This document shows, one piece after another, positions 1 to 10,400 of a DNA stretch of 64,000 nt; within the stretch, counting starts at the first letter, position 1, and each line of letters opens with the position of its first letter. The notes below the pieces were generated by a model. It was not told where the DNA came from. It ran no database searches and was given only the letters and a program-made list of their open reading frames with translations. The stretch spans positions 62,001 through 126,000 of the forward strand of contig JBBAKX010000008.1 of assembly GCA_040403315.1 (NCBI GenBank), written 5' to 3'. This DNA is from CAMCXT01 sp040403315 (GTDB lineage: Bacteria; Bacteroidota; Bacteroidia; M30B66). Both the position numbers and the translations under genes were made by a program.

Positions 1-386
1 CAAGGTACCCTTTCATAAGTAACTGATTTGCCTTGACTTGTCTTGTAAGCTGCAATGAAATTATCAAATAATTGTGCGCTTTTCAAATCTATTCCACCAC
101 CAATACTGTAAAACGAAACAAGCAATCGTTCTGGAAGATCTTCACTTATTTTATCACCAGATTCGACCTTTTTGTTTTCTTCTTTTATTTTATTTTCATT
201 AGATGGGATTTTTGTTTCATCAACTTGGGATTTTTTTTCAACTACTTCGGTAGGTTTTGAATCTACTTTTTCTTGAGGCGCTTTGGATGCAGATTTAGCT
301 GGTTGCTTTTTGCAAGCCATGAAAAATGCTATAAAAAAGAATACACTAGCTACTGCAATTGCAGAGAATTTGATCCGAAGTTTCAT
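1..386 (-). CDS. Putative lipoprotein, C-terminus beyond window
   Basis: The minus frame opens at an ATG at 386 and stays open to the left edge, so the 3' end is missing. The first 22 residues form a hydrophobic signal segment ending in F-M-A-C, a plausible but not perfect lipobox, followed by KKQ; this suggests a lipid-anchored envelope protein. Residues about 25-75 are a Lys/Glu/Ser-rich linker with many KxE and EEN stretches. After it a folded domain seems to start (LLVSFYSIGGGID, then a helix-like segment), which I do not recognise. It begins 6 bases after the M32 carboxypeptidase stop codon, so it is probably the last visible member of that leftward operon. The function is unknown. Confidence 0.6.
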   Translation of the reverse strand, partial: MKLRIKFSAIAVASVFFFIAFFMACKKQPAKSASKAPQEKVDSKPTEVVEKKSQVDETKIPSNENKIKEENKKVESGDKISEDLPERLLVSFYSIGGGIDLKSAQLFDNFIAAYKTSQGKSVTYERVP

Positions 387-392
387 AATTGG

Positions 393-1916
393 TTAAAATT
401 GGTAAACTGATTGGTATTTCTTGTTGAGGTAACTCATGAAAATGTTTGGATTTAATCCTGATCCTGTAGCCATTGTACAGATTTCTTCAGAATCATAAAT
501 CCGTCCTTTTTCATAGATATTCTTTTTAAGCCATTGCAGCAATTGTGCCGTATCGCCTTCCGCCAATTGGTTCTCTAGATTTGGCATTTGTTCCACTGCT
601 GAATTGTAAAATTGAGCAGCATACAAACTCCCTAAACTATAGGTTGGGAAATAGCCAAAACTACCATGCGACCAGTGTACATCTTGTAAAATTCCTTCCA
701 TACAATTTTTTGGCGTTATACCTAAATATTCTTGGTATAGCGAATTCCAAGCATCCTCCAAATCAGTTACTTGAAGTTTGTCTTCTATCAATAGACACTC
801 AAGCTTAAATCGAATATATATATGGAAATGGTAAGTTAATTCATCTGAATTTGTCCTTATGAATCCAGGCTCAACCAGGTTGATAGCTTTGTAAAATTCG
901 TTTAATCCGATTGAGTTAAATTCATGTGGAAAGCTTTGCTGAATGAATGGATAATGCGCTTTCCAAAATGGAAGTTCTCGACCAATCTGATTCTCCCAAA
1001 GCCTTGATTGAGATTCATGGATCCCTAACGATGCAGCTTCTGAACCGGGAAACCCATAGTCCTTAGCCGACAAGCCTTGCTCGTAAATCGCATGGCCAGC
1101 TTCGTGTAAACAAGACCAGAGCATTTCTTGAATATTGTTTTCAGAAATTCTTGTAGTGATGCGTACGTCATCGGGACTTGTTGTTATTGTAAATGGATGC
1201 GTTGAAATGTCTTGTCTTCCACGGTTGAAATCATATCCAATTTCACTGAGTATTTTCATCCCCATTTCCCATTGGGCTTTTGAATCAAATTGCCCATGCA
1301 AAAACTTATCATTTGGCTGATGTGGCGTGTTTTTTATTCGATCCAGTAGTTCACGCAATTGCGGCAATAGATTGGAGAAAATCTCGTCCAATCTAATCTT
1401 CTTCATTCCTGGTTCATACTCATCCAATAAAACATCATAAGGATGATCTTCATATCCGATGAGTCCGCATTCTTCCTTCTTAAGTTGAACAAGGGTATTT
1501 AGATGAGAAGAAAACAAATTGAAGTCGTTCGATTGCCTTGCTTTTTCCCAGTATTGATAAGCAGTTGAAGTTGATTGAGAAAGTTTTTCAACGAAGTTGC
1601 GGTTCAATTTCTCTTTTCGATCCAAGTCTTTTCTAATCCTTAACAAAGACCTACGGTATAATGGATCGAGTAATTCCAATTGCAAGAGTCCACTAACAAG
1701 ATTAGATATTTCACCTGATGTGAACTTGTCATAAGCTATTCCCGAAAGTGTAGCGATTTGCCTTGCTCTGAAACTTGAAGAACCAGCTGGCATGTATGTT
1801 TCCTGATCCCATTGCAGCAAGGACGATGCTGACTGTATATCAGCAATTTCCTGCATGAGGAATTCAAGACGGTTAATCAATTTAATTTGCTTTCCCAAGC
1901 TTTCTGCTTTTGACAA
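393..1916 (-). CDS. M32 family metallocarboxypeptidase (Taq type)
   Basis: This is a zinc carboxypeptidase of family M32, which removes C-terminal residues from peptides in the cytoplasm. The zinc site is visible as HEAGH at residues 271-275, with a third-ligand motif I-H-E-S-Q-S-R-L-W-E-N at about 299-309. The N-terminal LLQWDQETYMP (residues 33-43) is a family signature. The length of 507 residues is normal. The first possible start is a TTG at 1916, because a stop lies two codons upstream; an internal ATG at 1856 would shorten the N-terminal helix, so I prefer the TTG. That start overlaps the end of the DUF423 gene by 35 bases, which suggests translational coupling in a leftward operon. 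Confidence 0.93.
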   Translation of the reverse strand: MSKAESLGKQIKLINRLEFLMQEIADIQSASSLLQWDQETYMPAGSSSFRARQIATLSGIAYDKFTSGEISNLVSGLLQLELLDPLYRRSLLRIRKDLDRKEKLNRNFVEKLSQSTSTAYQYWEKARQSNDFNLFSSHLNTLVQLKKEECGLIGYEDHPYDVLLDEYEPGMKKIRLDEIFSNLLPQLRELLDRIKNTPHQPNDKFLHGQFDSKAQWEMGMKILSEIGYDFNRGRQDISTHPFTITTSPDDVRITTRISENNIQEMLWSCLHEAGHAIYEQGLSAKDYGFPGSEAASLGIHESQSRLWENQIGRELPFWKAHYPFIQQSFPHEFNSIGLNEFYKAINLVEPGFIRTNSDELTYHFHIYIRFKLECLLIEDKLQVTDLEDAWNSLYQEYLGITPKNCMEGILQDVHWSHGSFGYFPTYSLGSLYAAQFYNSAVEQMPNLENQLAEGDTAQLLQWLKKNIYEKGRIYDSEEICTMATGSGLNPNIFMSYLNKKYQSVYQF

Positions 1917-2280
1917 ATATCATAACCCATGAAAACATAAGTACAATTCCACCAATTGGGGTTACAGGCCAAATCAATCTTAGAAATTCAAAGCCTGAAA
2001 CGCCTTTAAACATGATAAGATAAATCGAAAATGAAAAAAGACATGTTCCAATCAACATGATTTTTATTGCATTTCCCAATTGAACCATTGTTTTTTCCGA
2101 TGATGCCCCGAGTCCAAGTAATGCAACAGAATGAAAAAGCTGAATATTCCCTGCCGTTTTTACTGCGTTTAATTGTGATGAATCTAATTTGGTTTCGAGT
2201 GCATGGGCCGCTAGCGCCAAAACTAAAACAGAGCTAGCGCCTAAAATGCCAGCCCAGCCAAATGCCTTTTTCGCATCCAT
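1882..2280 (-). CDS. DUF423 family small membrane protein
   Basis: This is a 132-residue integral membrane protein with four hydrophobic segments. It matches the DUF423 (YgdD-like) pattern: an N-terminal G-x-L-G-A-S-x-V helix, A-A-H-A-L in the first loop, a central segment with L-F-H-S-V-A-L-L-x-L-G, and a last helix P-I-G-G-I-x-L-M-x-S-W. The biochemical role of the family is not known. It starts one base after the RidA gene stop, and its 3' end overlaps the M32 peptidase, so it lies in a tight operon. The assignment rests on the pattern only and no function should be read from its neighbours. Confidence 0.85.
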   Translation of the reverse strand: MDAKKAFGWAGILGASSVLVLALAAHALETKLDSSQLNAVKTAGNIQLFHSVALLGLGASSEKTMVQLGNAIKIMLIGTCLFSFSIYLIMFKGVSGFEFLRLIWPVTPIGGIVLMFSWVMIFVKSRKLGKAN

Positions 2281-2281
2281 T

Positions 2282-2662
2282 TTAAACTATTACCGCAATA
2301 ACAGAAATTTCAACATTGACTCCAAGCGGCAAGCCAGCTACTTGAACAGTTTCGCGTGCTGGAGGATTTTCTGAAAAGTAACGACCATAGATCGCATTTA
2401 CATCTTTAAAAAATCTCATATCCGACAAAAAAATTGTTGTTTTCAATACACCAGAAAAGTCTGCGCCAGCAGCGTTTAATATCGCTTTTAGGTTCTGCAT
2501 TACTTGTTCTGTTTCTTGGTCAAGTGTTGACATATTCAACTCGCCTGTTTTAGGATCCAATGCGATTTGACCGCTTACATAAAGCGTATTACTAAAGAGA
2601 ACAGCTTGGCTGTATGGGCCAATCGGTGAAGGAGCTTGGTCGGTAAAAATGATTCTTTTCAT
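2282..2662 (-). CDS. ridA: RidA family enamine/imine deaminase
   Basis: The 126-residue protein is a typical RidA/YjgF/UK114 protein. Family enzymes hydrolyse reactive 2-aminoacrylate and related enamine or imine products of PLP enzymes to 2-keto acids, acting as cytoplasmic trimers. Visible signatures are the N-terminal P-x-P-I-G-P-Y-S-Q-A, the central Y-V-S-G-Q-I, and near the C-terminus N-P-P-A-R-E-T-V-Q-V-A containing the conserved arginine, then V-E-I-S-V-I-A. The length is normal. It is the first gene of a leftward operon, with DUF423 one base downstream. Which RidA subfamily it belongs to cannot be settled by eye. Confidence 0.95.
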   Translation of the reverse strand: MKRIIFTDQAPSPIGPYSQAVLFSNTLYVSGQIALDPKTGELNMSTLDQETEQVMQNLKAILNAAGADFSGVLKTTIFLSDMRFFKDVNAIYGRYFSENPPARETVQVAGLPLGVNVEISVIAVIV

Positions 2663-2679
2663 TTCAATTATTGATTGAG

Positions 2680-2687
2680 CAAAAATA
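2680..2687 (-). promoter_or_regulatory. Candidate -7 box for the ridA operon
   Basis: On the minus strand the sequence reads TATTTTTG, an exact match to the Bacteroidota -7 consensus TAnnTTTG, 17 bases upstream of the ridA ATG. I see no good TTTG -33 element at the usual spacing, so only half of the promoter is supported. Confidence 0.4.
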
Positions 2688-2757
2688 CACGCATCCTTGA
2701 ATAATTATACATTGGTTTAAGTTTTACTTGGTTCAGCGGTTTCCTTAATATTGTCAA

Positions 2758-4764
2758 ATGTTAGCAGTAGGAGCAGTACCTGAGATAATATATGATATAA
2801 GCATAATCTTTGGATTGGCTGTCATTGTATTACTTGTATGTAGCAAATTCAAAATCCCATCTGTTCTTGGCTTTCTTCTTACAGGTGTGCTTGCGGGGCC
2901 TGATGCATTGCATCTCACCCAAAGCAAGGATGATCTTTCAATGTTTGCAGAAATAGGAATCATCTTTCTTTTGTTTAGCATTGGGATTGAATTTTCACTG
3001 AAAGACTTAATCAGAATCCGCAGGCAGGTTTTTCTTGGTGGATTAATCCAAGTTGCGGGTACCACCATCATTGCGGGGCTTCTTACTAAGCTAAGTGGTA
3101 TTGGAGGAATGGAGGCAGTAATGTTAGGTTTATTATTTTCTTTTAGCTCAACTGCCATTGTGCTTAAAGTGCTGCAAGATATGGGTAGAGTGCATAGTCC
3201 TCAAGGAAGGTCTACTATGGCCATTCTTATTTTTCAAGATATGGCAGTAATTCCTGTTATGTTGCTTATACCATATTTTGCTCCTGATTCAGGTGGAATA
3301 GATCTGAAATTTTTCATTACAATTTTAAAAGCGCTTTTAACAGTAGTAATAGTACTTTACCTAGCAAGAGTAATCATGCCAAAGTTGCTTTTCGCAGTAG
3401 CTAAAAGTAAATCAACCGAACTTTTTTTAATGACTGTTTTGGTGGTTTGTTTATCTGTTGCTTGGCTTACTGCTGAAATGGGATTGTCTCTTTCCTTGGG
3501 TGCGTTTTTAGCAGGATTGGTTATTTCAGAATCAGAATATAGTCACGAGGCATTTTCAACTATCCTGCCTTTTAGGGAAGTTTTTACCAGCTTTTTTTTC
3601 ATCTCTATAGGCTTGCTGGTAGATCTCGATTTTATTTTTGCCAATCCCCTGATAATTGTATTCGGAACAATTTTGATTCTTTGTATTAAGATGCTAGTTG
3701 GAGGTTTAGCAGTTTTTCTCACCGGAAACAATGCACGTGTTGCATTTTTATCAGGATTGTTTATTTGCCAAGTAGGGGAGTTCTCATTCATCTTGGCTGG
3801 AAGTGTTATTGAGTTGAACTTGCTGAGCAATCGAAACTATCAATTGTTTCTATCTATTTCAGTTTTATCTATGGGTTTAACTCCATACTTTATTGAAAAA
3901 TCCGATCGTTTTTCCTATTGGCTCAATAAGTTATTTATGAGTGAAAATTTAAGGAAAAAATTTCCAGGACTTATTCAATCGAGTATTAAACCAAACATCA
4001 ATGAACCAAAGCTTAAGGATCATTTAGTAATCATAGGTTATAATGAAATTGGAAAGAATATAAGCAAGGTTATTAAGATGGCTAAAATCCCATTTATAGC
4101 ATTAGACTCTGATCCAGAAATTGTACTTTCTTCAAAGAATAAAAGAGGAACTCAAGTAGTTTATGGAAATGCAACAAATGCTCAGATTTTAAAGCATGTT
4201 GGGATCGCTCAGGCTAGAATGGTCGTTATCACGATAAGCAACCCTTTAGAAGTTCAGGCAATTGTTATTGCGATTCGAAAGTTAGCTCCACAATGCCATG
4301 TGATTTCAACATCAAGAAAAACCGCAGATTTCGTAAAATTATTTGATGCCGGTGCTAATGAAATAATTAGTGAGCAATTTGAGATTTCAGTCGAAGTTGT
4401 AACAAGAGTTCTAAGTAGGTATTTAGTGACAAGAAACGAGATTGATGATTTTATTGTAAAGTTGAGGCAGTTGAATTACGATATGGAAAGAACCATTCGT
4501 TATGAACAACAAGGGCTTCAAGATTATCGATTAGAAATCTCTGATACAGAAATTATTACTGTACGAATAAGAGCCAACTCGCCCTTTGCAAATCAGAAAA
4601 TATCTGAACTTAATATGAGATCCGTTTACGGTATTTCAGTTTTAGCGGTGAAACGAGGCGCTAATATTATGGCCAATCCCGCGGAGGAACTTGAAATAAT
4701 CGAAAACGACTTACTGGTTATTTTTGGCAGCCACGAATCTATCGACAAGGTGTCGAGAATGTAA
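2758..4764 (+). CDS. CPA2 family cation/proton antiporter with RCK domain
   Basis: This 668-residue inner-membrane protein is of the KefB/KefC and CPA2 type, exchanging K+ or Na+ for protons. Residues 1 to about 390 hold roughly 12 hydrophobic segments, including V-L-G-F-L-L-T-G-V-L-A-G-P and the core S-S-T-A-I-V-L-K and E-x-G-L-S-L-S-L-G-A-F-L-A-G-L. From residue about 421 there is a TrkA-N (RCK) domain beginning H-L-V-I-I-G-Y-N-E-I-G, and from about 599 a TrkA-C domain. The cytoplasmic domains imply gating by a nucleotide or other ligand, as in the family. It diverges from ridA and converges on yidC with only 4 bases between stops. The ion specificity is not evident. Confidence 0.92.
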   Translation: MLAVGAVPEIIYDISIIFGLAVIVLLVCSKFKIPSVLGFLLTGVLAGPDALHLTQSKDDLSMFAEIGIIFLLFSIGIEFSLKDLIRIRRQVFLGGLIQVAGTTIIAGLLTKLSGIGGMEAVMLGLLFSFSSTAIVLKVLQDMGRVHSPQGRSTMAILIFQDMAVIPVMLLIPYFAPDSGGIDLKFFITILKALLTVVIVLYLARVIMPKLLFAVAKSKSTELFLMTVLVVCLSVAWLTAEMGLSLSLGAFLAGLVISESEYSHEAFSTILPFREVFTSFFFISIGLLVDLDFIFANPLIIVFGTILILCIKMLVGGLAVFLTGNNARVAFLSGLFICQVGEFSFILAGSVIELNLLSNRNYQLFLSISVLSMGLTPYFIEKSDRFSYWLNKLFMSENLRKKFPGLIQSSIKPNINEPKLKDHLVIIGYNEIGKNISKVIKMAKIPFIALDSDPEIVLSSKNKRGTQVVYGNATNAQILKHVGIAQARMVVITISNPLEVQAIVIAIRKLAPQCHVISTSRKTADFVKLFDAGANEIISEQFEISVEVVTRVLSRYLVTRNEIDDFIVKLRQLNYDMERTIRYEQQGLQDYRLEISDTEIITVRIRANSPFANQKISELNMRSVYGISVLAVKRGANIMANPAEELEIIENDLLVIFGSHESIDKVSRM

Positions 4765-4768
4765 ACGA

Positions 4769-6565
4769 CTATTTTTTACCTGGTTGTTGATAGCCTCTTT
4801 TGCGTGCCATTTCTTCTAGCTTTTGCTGAAACGAGGACTGTTTTTTTACGACAGGTTTGTTCTTGTTGGCTTGAATTTTCGCATGAATCTTTTTCTCATC
4901 AACAAATCTTGTAAACGCAAATTGCTGTCCAAAGGTGATAACGTTGGCAAGAAAATAATAATAATTCAAGCCTGATGCATAACTATTTAGTACGAATAAA
5001 AAGATTACTGGCATCAGGTACATCATCCACTTCAATTGCGGCATCTGTGCATTTGCGCCAGAAAGTTGATTGTTCATCATTGTGTAAATGATGGTTGAAA
5101 TTGTCATCAACAAGGCGAACAAACTCACGTGATCGCCATAAGCAGGAATACTGAAAGGCAAAGTGAGGATTGAATCGTAAGTAGATAAATCATCTGCCCA
5201 TAAAAATGATTGTTGACGAAGCTCTATAGCATTTGGGAAAAAATTGAACAACGCAAGCAAAATAGGTAGCTGCAATAACAAAGGAAGACATCCTCCCAAA
5301 GGATTTACTCCAGCCTCTTTGTAAAGCCCCATTAGCGCTTGCTGTTTCTTCATAGGTTCATCATTTTCAAATTTCTTATTCAGCTCATCAATTTCTGGTT
5401 TTAACACCCTCATTTTAGCCTGAGATAAATATGATTTATATTGAAAGGGAAAGAGAATCGATTTGATAATTAAGGTTAGCAAAAGGATGATAATTCCATA
5501 GTTTAAATTGTATCCATCTAGCCAATTGAATACAGGAATAACCAACAATTTATTTACCCAACCAAAAATTCCCCAGCCCAATGGAATCTGTTTTTGCAAA
5601 TCATGACCAGCTTCTTTTAGCGTTTGAAACTGATTTGGGCCAAAATAAAATTGAAATTCAGCAGCTTGTCCAGCACCTGGATCAAAAGCAAGATTCATAT
5701 TCGCATTGAATCTTTTATAGTCTTCTTGTTCGTTTGGCGTGCGCGTTGAAATCATTGACCCAGGTTTGATTTCAGATTTAGGTATCATAACACTTGTAAA
5801 AAACTGCTGTTTAAAGCCAACCCACTTAACTCCACCTTCGAATGCAAGGCTATCGAATCCAATTGGATTCAACTTATCAACTTCATCTTCGGCCGAAAGC
5901 TGATAATAAACTGTTGAATTATCGCTTTCATTGCTTCTGTTCTTTTCTTTACCTGGCGCTGCTTGAGTCCACTCAACATGTAAGCTTTTTTGATTTGTAT
6001 TTAGAAGACCTGGCTGAAGACTGAATTTGGTTTGTAAGTCAACCAAATATGAATTGGACTTAAGATTCCAATTCATTTCAATAATACTCCCGTCTGTACC
6101 TTTAGCTTGCAGGATTAAATTGTTGGCGTTTGATGAAGTGGATTTTTCAAAAACTAAATCTTGATTGGTAATATCAAGTCCTTTGGCTGGAATATCAAAA
6201 ACTAAGGTGTTGTTTCTGAATAACTCTAGCTCTTTTTTCTCCCAAGTAGTGTAATTCTTTAGTGTTACCGAAGTAGGGGATCCTCCAATAGCATTGAAAG
6301 TAGCCTTAAGGACTTCATTTTCAAGGGTAAATGTCTGGTTGGCTTTTTCTTCAGTGGTAACGAAAACACCACTTTTTGAATTTGATGTTTCAATTGAAGA
6401 GGAAGATTGGTTGGTTTTAGGTTCAGCTTTTTTAGTTTCTGGAGCAACCTTTTCTGTTTTTACCTGTTTCGGCGCTTTTGCTGGTTCATCCGATTTTAAA
6501 AGGTAAGTAGAACCGACCATAATTAAACCGATCAGAAGTAAACCAATGACTGAATTCCTGTCCAT
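4769..6565 (-). CDS. yidC: Membrane protein insertase YidC
   Basis: YidC inserts and folds inner-membrane proteins, alone or with SecYEG. The 598 residues show the long gram-negative layout: an N-terminal anchor (residues about 5-24), a Lys/Pro/Ser-rich linker to about 75, a periplasmic beta domain to about 350, then five membrane segments. The insertase core includes the N-P-L-G-G-C-L-P-L-L-L-Q-L-P motif typical of Oxa1/YidC. The C-terminus is strongly basic with K-K-Q and R-K-R-G clusters, as expected for ribosome contact. In many Bacteroidota it lies beside pyrG; here its upstream neighbour is a divergent secreted-protein gene, so that linkage is not seen. The ATG at 6565 fits the start of the anchor. 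Confidence 0.97.
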   Translation of the reverse strand: MDRNSVIGLLLIGLIMVGSTYLLKSDEPAKAPKQVKTEKVAPETKKAEPKTNQSSSSIETSNSKSGVFVTTEEKANQTFTLENEVLKATFNAIGGSPTSVTLKNYTTWEKKELELFRNNTLVFDIPAKGLDITNQDLVFEKSTSSNANNLILQAKGTDGSIIEMNWNLKSNSYLVDLQTKFSLQPGLLNTNQKSLHVEWTQAAPGKEKNRSNESDNSTVYYQLSAEDEVDKLNPIGFDSLAFEGGVKWVGFKQQFFTSVMIPKSEIKPGSMISTRTPNEQEDYKRFNANMNLAFDPGAGQAAEFQFYFGPNQFQTLKEAGHDLQKQIPLGWGIFGWVNKLLVIPVFNWLDGYNLNYGIIILLLTLIIKSILFPFQYKSYLSQAKMRVLKPEIDELNKKFENDEPMKKQQALMGLYKEAGVNPLGGCLPLLLQLPILLALFNFFPNAIELRQQSFLWADDLSTYDSILTLPFSIPAYGDHVSLFALLMTISTIIYTMMNNQLSGANAQMPQLKWMMYLMPVIFLFVLNSYASGLNYYYFLANVITFGQQFAFTRFVDEKKIHAKIQANKNKPVVKKQSSFQQKLEEMARKRGYQQPGKK

Positions 6566-6593
6566 GTTATTGTTATCTCGTTTTAGAGGGCCG

Positions 6594-6601
6594 CAAAGAT
6601 A
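6594..6601 (-). promoter_or_regulatory. Candidate -7 box for yidC
   Basis: The minus strand reads TATCTTTG followed by CGGCCC, an exact TAnnTTTG match 28 bases upstream of the yidC ATG. No clear -33 partner is visible. Confidence 0.45.
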
Positions 6602-6807
6602 ATGGTATTCGGTTAAATTGGTTATTTCTGTTTTTTGATATTAAACTGTTTATACTCGTTCTCAAAATTTCAGATCGAGGTAACTTGGGAGGATAATTCC
6701 CCTCTTATGTAATGATTAACGAAGATTTGTTCATACTTTGTGAATAGCATATTGAGTAATAGCAACATTATCAACGCCTTAACACTTTTATCTTTTTTCA
6801 GTAAAGA

Positions 6808-6838
6808 TTTTTTTATGCGAAAGAAATCAATATTTTTG
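6808..6838 (+). promoter_or_regulatory. Candidate promoter for the 6896 gene
   Basis: A TATTTTTG box at 6831-6838 matches TAnnTTTG exactly. A T-run at about 6808-6814 lies where a -33 element would be, but it lacks the TTTG form. Transcription from here would also serve the giant gene 41 bases after the small gene's stop codon. Confidence 0.4.
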
Positions 6839-6895
6839 CTCGGATGCATAAGTACTATGCCCGTCAATTGTCATTTCTAACATCCTTACATCTCT

Positions 6896-7420
6896 ATGAA
6901 ACAGCGTTTACGCATTCAGCTTGTACTGGTTTTCAGCCTTTTGCTGATGATTCCTGTGCTGAGTTTTGCCCAAAGCAAGACAGCTTCAGGATCACAACCA
7001 GCTCCTTATCCTAATCTTAAATCCACAGGAAATCCTGAGGCTGACATCAAACAGCATCAAAAAGATGTGCAGAAATGGCAGCAAAAGGAGCAACAGAGAA
7101 ATTCAACTTTGAAGAAGTCAACAAATGTTACTTCTAAATCATCATCAACTTCAAAACAAAAAGTTGAAGGAAAGAAAGCGGGAATTTCTCCAGTGGTTCA
7201 AAAACAAAAGCCGGTTATCGGTCAGCGTGAAATCACAATTGTTGATTTGCCTAATTACCCAAAATTTATTGCTACTGGTAATCCAGCCTCAGATGAAAAA
7301 AATTACCAATTGGCAAAAGCTAAGTGGATGGGCGAGAACCCAGACCTATATCAAAAACATCTCAAAGAGGGCCAACTGAAAAAAGGCAATTTGAAGAGAC
7401 CTAACACTTCTAACCGGTAA
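6896..7420 (+). CDS. Secreted protein with two ~27-residue repeats, unknown function
   Basis: The 174-residue protein has a clear signal peptide (a basic start, a hydrophobic core, and a cut probable after S-F-A at about residue 25). The mature part has two copies of one motif, at about residues 37-62 and 119-145: Y-P-x-(L/F)-x-(S/A)-T-G-N-P-x-(A/S)-D followed by a Lys/Gln-rich helix ending in K-x-W. They are separated by a Ser/Thr/Lys-rich linker that is probably disordered. The C-terminus is basic. It lacks a T9SS sorting domain and a lipobox, so a soluble periplasmic place is likely. It lies 40 bases before the giant T9SS gene on the same strand. I do not recognise the family. Confidence 0.8.
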   Translation: MKQRLRIQLVLVFSLLLMIPVLSFAQSKTASGSQPAPYPNLKSTGNPEADIKQHQKDVQKWQQKEQQRNSTLKKSTNVTSKSSSTSKQKVEGKKAGISPVVQKQKPVIGQREITIVDLPNYPKFIATGNPASDEKNYQLAKAKWMGENPDLYQKHLKEGQLKKGNLKRPNTSNR

Positions 7421-7460
7421 GTTGACATACATATATATGTACAAACCACAAGACGACACG

Positions 7461-10400
7461 ATGAAAAAGATTTTACAACTGATCACACTGACGCTACTTG
7501 CCGTTTTTTCATTAGGGAATAGAGCTCAAGCTCAATGCTCAAATGATAACGTGCTCTTTTTTGATTACAGCGCTCCAACTACAATTGGTGCTTCTGTAGG
7601 TTCCGAAGTATGTATTTATGCGGGTGAGTATTACCTCCTAAACAACATGCAAGCAGGAAGTACTTATCGCATCTCTTCGTGCGGAAGTACAGATATTGTA
7701 GATACAAGATTAACTGTTTATTCAAACAGCGGCGGTGCCTCATTAGGCTTTAATGATGATTTCTGCGGCACTAGAGCTCAGTTAGATTTTACTCCTGCAA
7801 CAACTGGTAATTACAGAATTTTGCTTGATAAAACTGGTCCTGGCAATACTTGTGTTTCTACGATCAGTACAAACGAATGTGGCGAAATCGTAGTAACGCT
7901 AATTTCTGCAGGTTCAGGAAGCGAATATTGCATTCCCAATTATTCATCAGGTACAGTTAACGGAGATTTCATTAATAGCTTTACGTTAGGATCAATTTCG
8001 AATCCAAACACAGGGTCTGCTTCTGGAGCTTCATACAACGACTACACAAACCTGTCTACGCAACTTTCCGCTTCTACAACTTATACTATTTCGGTTCAAA
8101 ATAATCCTGATTTTGGGGAAAATATTGCTGCTTGGATCGACTACGACCAGAATCTTGAATTCTCTGAAACAGAATTGCTTGATCAAATTCAAGTTGGTGC
8201 AGGAGCTACTGGACAGATTACATTTACAACTCCAGCAGTTGTTGTCGCAGGTGAAACTAGATTAAGAATCAGATCTGCTTTTACTATTCCTGTATCAGGT
8301 GCAAACATGGATCCTTGTGCAACATATCAATTTGGCGAAGCTGAAGACTATGCTGTTGTATTCCCTTCTGACCCTCCAGGCCCACCAACAGATTTAAGTT
8401 TCTCTACTGCTTGCGGAATCTCAACTTCTATTCAAGACAATGCTTGTCCTAACAACACACTTGCTTCAGTTACTGCCTCAGGTTTAGGTGTGCTAGGAAC
8501 AAATCACCTAATTCAATCTGTAGATATCATCATCGACCATGCAATGGCTGCTGATTTGGATATCTTTCTTCAAGGTCCTGATGGTCAAGTTGTAGAACTT
8601 TCAACGGACAACGGTGGTTCAGGAGCTGATTTCGGTTTCTACCAACTTGATAATTGTACTCAATTTGCAAGATTTACAATGACAGCTTCTACGCCAGTTA
8701 ATGGTGGAACGGCTCCTTTCATTGGCTCGTTTATTCCTGAAGGCAATCTTGCAGATTTCAATGATGGCGGTTCAGCGAATGGAATTTGGAGATTACGTGT
8801 ATGTGATGATTTTTCAGGAGATGTTGGAACCATTCGATATTTCAGAGTTAATTTCGAAGCAGTTCAATCTGAAGTACCAGCTTGTGCTGAATCATATAAT
8901 CTTTCAGACGCTGCTCAAAATGTCTCTTTAGATCAACAGATAACTTGGATTGCAGGTTTAGGTCAGCCATCTTCTTATGATGTCTATTTTGGTACCAATG
9001 CTATCCCAAGTTTGGTTTCTGACAACCAGACTGCAACAACATACGATCCAGGAGCTCTTCTTCCTAGCACAGAATACTTCTACAAAGTAATTCCTTCCAA
9101 TTCAGCAGGTAGTGCCACTGGTTGTCCGGTTCGCTCATTGACAACTGCAGACAATAGCGATGTTATCTTAATGGCCAATGGCGTAATCAACACTTGCAGC
9201 GGAACATTCACAGATGCTGGTGGTGTTAATGGAAATTACTTTAATAACGATACGCTTCTTTTAACCATCTTCCCAGACCAATTGAATTCTGCCGTTCAGG
9301 TTGCTTTCAATAGCTTTGAACTTGAAGCTGGTTTCGATGCATTGGTTATTCTAGATGGTATCGACGAAAACGGAACTATCGTTGGTGTTTATTTAGGAAC
9401 AGATTCTCCAGGAACCATAACAGCAACAAACCCTCAAGGTGCGTTGACTTTTGCGTTCTTGTCGGATGACATTCTTAACACTGCTGGTTGGTCAGCAACA
9501 TTAAGTTGCGTTCCTTCGGGATCCGCTCCAGGTTGTGCTACAGCACTTTCCCCTGCAGATGCCGCAACTAACGTTTCAGTTGAAGCCAATCTTTCTTGGA
9601 CAGCAGGAACTGGAAACGCTTCAGCATATGATGTTTATTTTGGAACTTCAACAACTCCAGCTTTACTTCAAGCTGATGTGGTGGGAACATCATTTGATTT
9701 ACCAACGCTTCTCAATGCAACTACATATTACTATCAAGTTGTATCTAAGAATGCAAATGGTTCTGCAACTGATTGTGCAATCTTAAGTTTCACAACTGAA
9801 GATGCTCCGCAGAATATTATTCTAATGCAAAATGGAACGGTTACAGCTTGTAACGCAACTTTCTATGATTCCGGCGCAGCTGATAACGATTACAATAACG
9901 GTGAAACATTAACATTGACAATTTTACCTGAAACACCAGGTAGTTTGGTTAGTGTAACTTTCAATCAGTTTAGCACTGATCCAGGATTTGACCTACTTGC
10001 TGTTTATAATGGTACAAGCAACTTGGGAACTCCAGTTAGTTCTTTGGGAGGGAATTCAGTAGTTGTTCCATTTACAATCACTTCTGATTCTCCAGATGGT
10101 GCTTTAACTTTCACATTTGTTTCAGATTTCCAAGTAACTAGTACTGGTTGGTCAGCTCAAGTAACTTGTGTGGACAATAATGTAGCACCAAATTGTGCTG
10201 TTGATTTCTCTCCAGCAGACAATGCAACTGGTGTTACTTCAAATCCAACAATCTCTTGGTCATCAGGCGGTGGAGCTCCACTTAACTATGATGTCTATTT
10301 TGGTTCTGATGCTCAGAACTTGACTTTGGTAGAGGATAACTTTTTAGGCACTTCATACCAACCAGCTACACTTGCGCTAAACACTACATATTTCTGGCAA

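Larger units (their letters stand above)
6566..6895. other. Divergent intergenic region, yidC / secreted-protein gene
   Basis: This 330-base AT-rich gap lies between two divergent genes. I find only candidate promoters at its two sides. A 65-codon minus-strand frame at 6670-6867 has no recognisable protein features and I do not call it. No RNA gene or repeat is evident. Confidence 0.5.

Noticed and set aside
6670..6867. 65-codon minus-strand frame in the yidC upstream gap
   Set aside because: Composition is AT-driven with no signal, domain or initiation signal, and it lies over both candidate promoters.
7422..7460. Earlier in-frame ATG for the giant gene
   Set aside because: It would place 13 polar residues before a clean signal peptide starting at the ATG at 7461.
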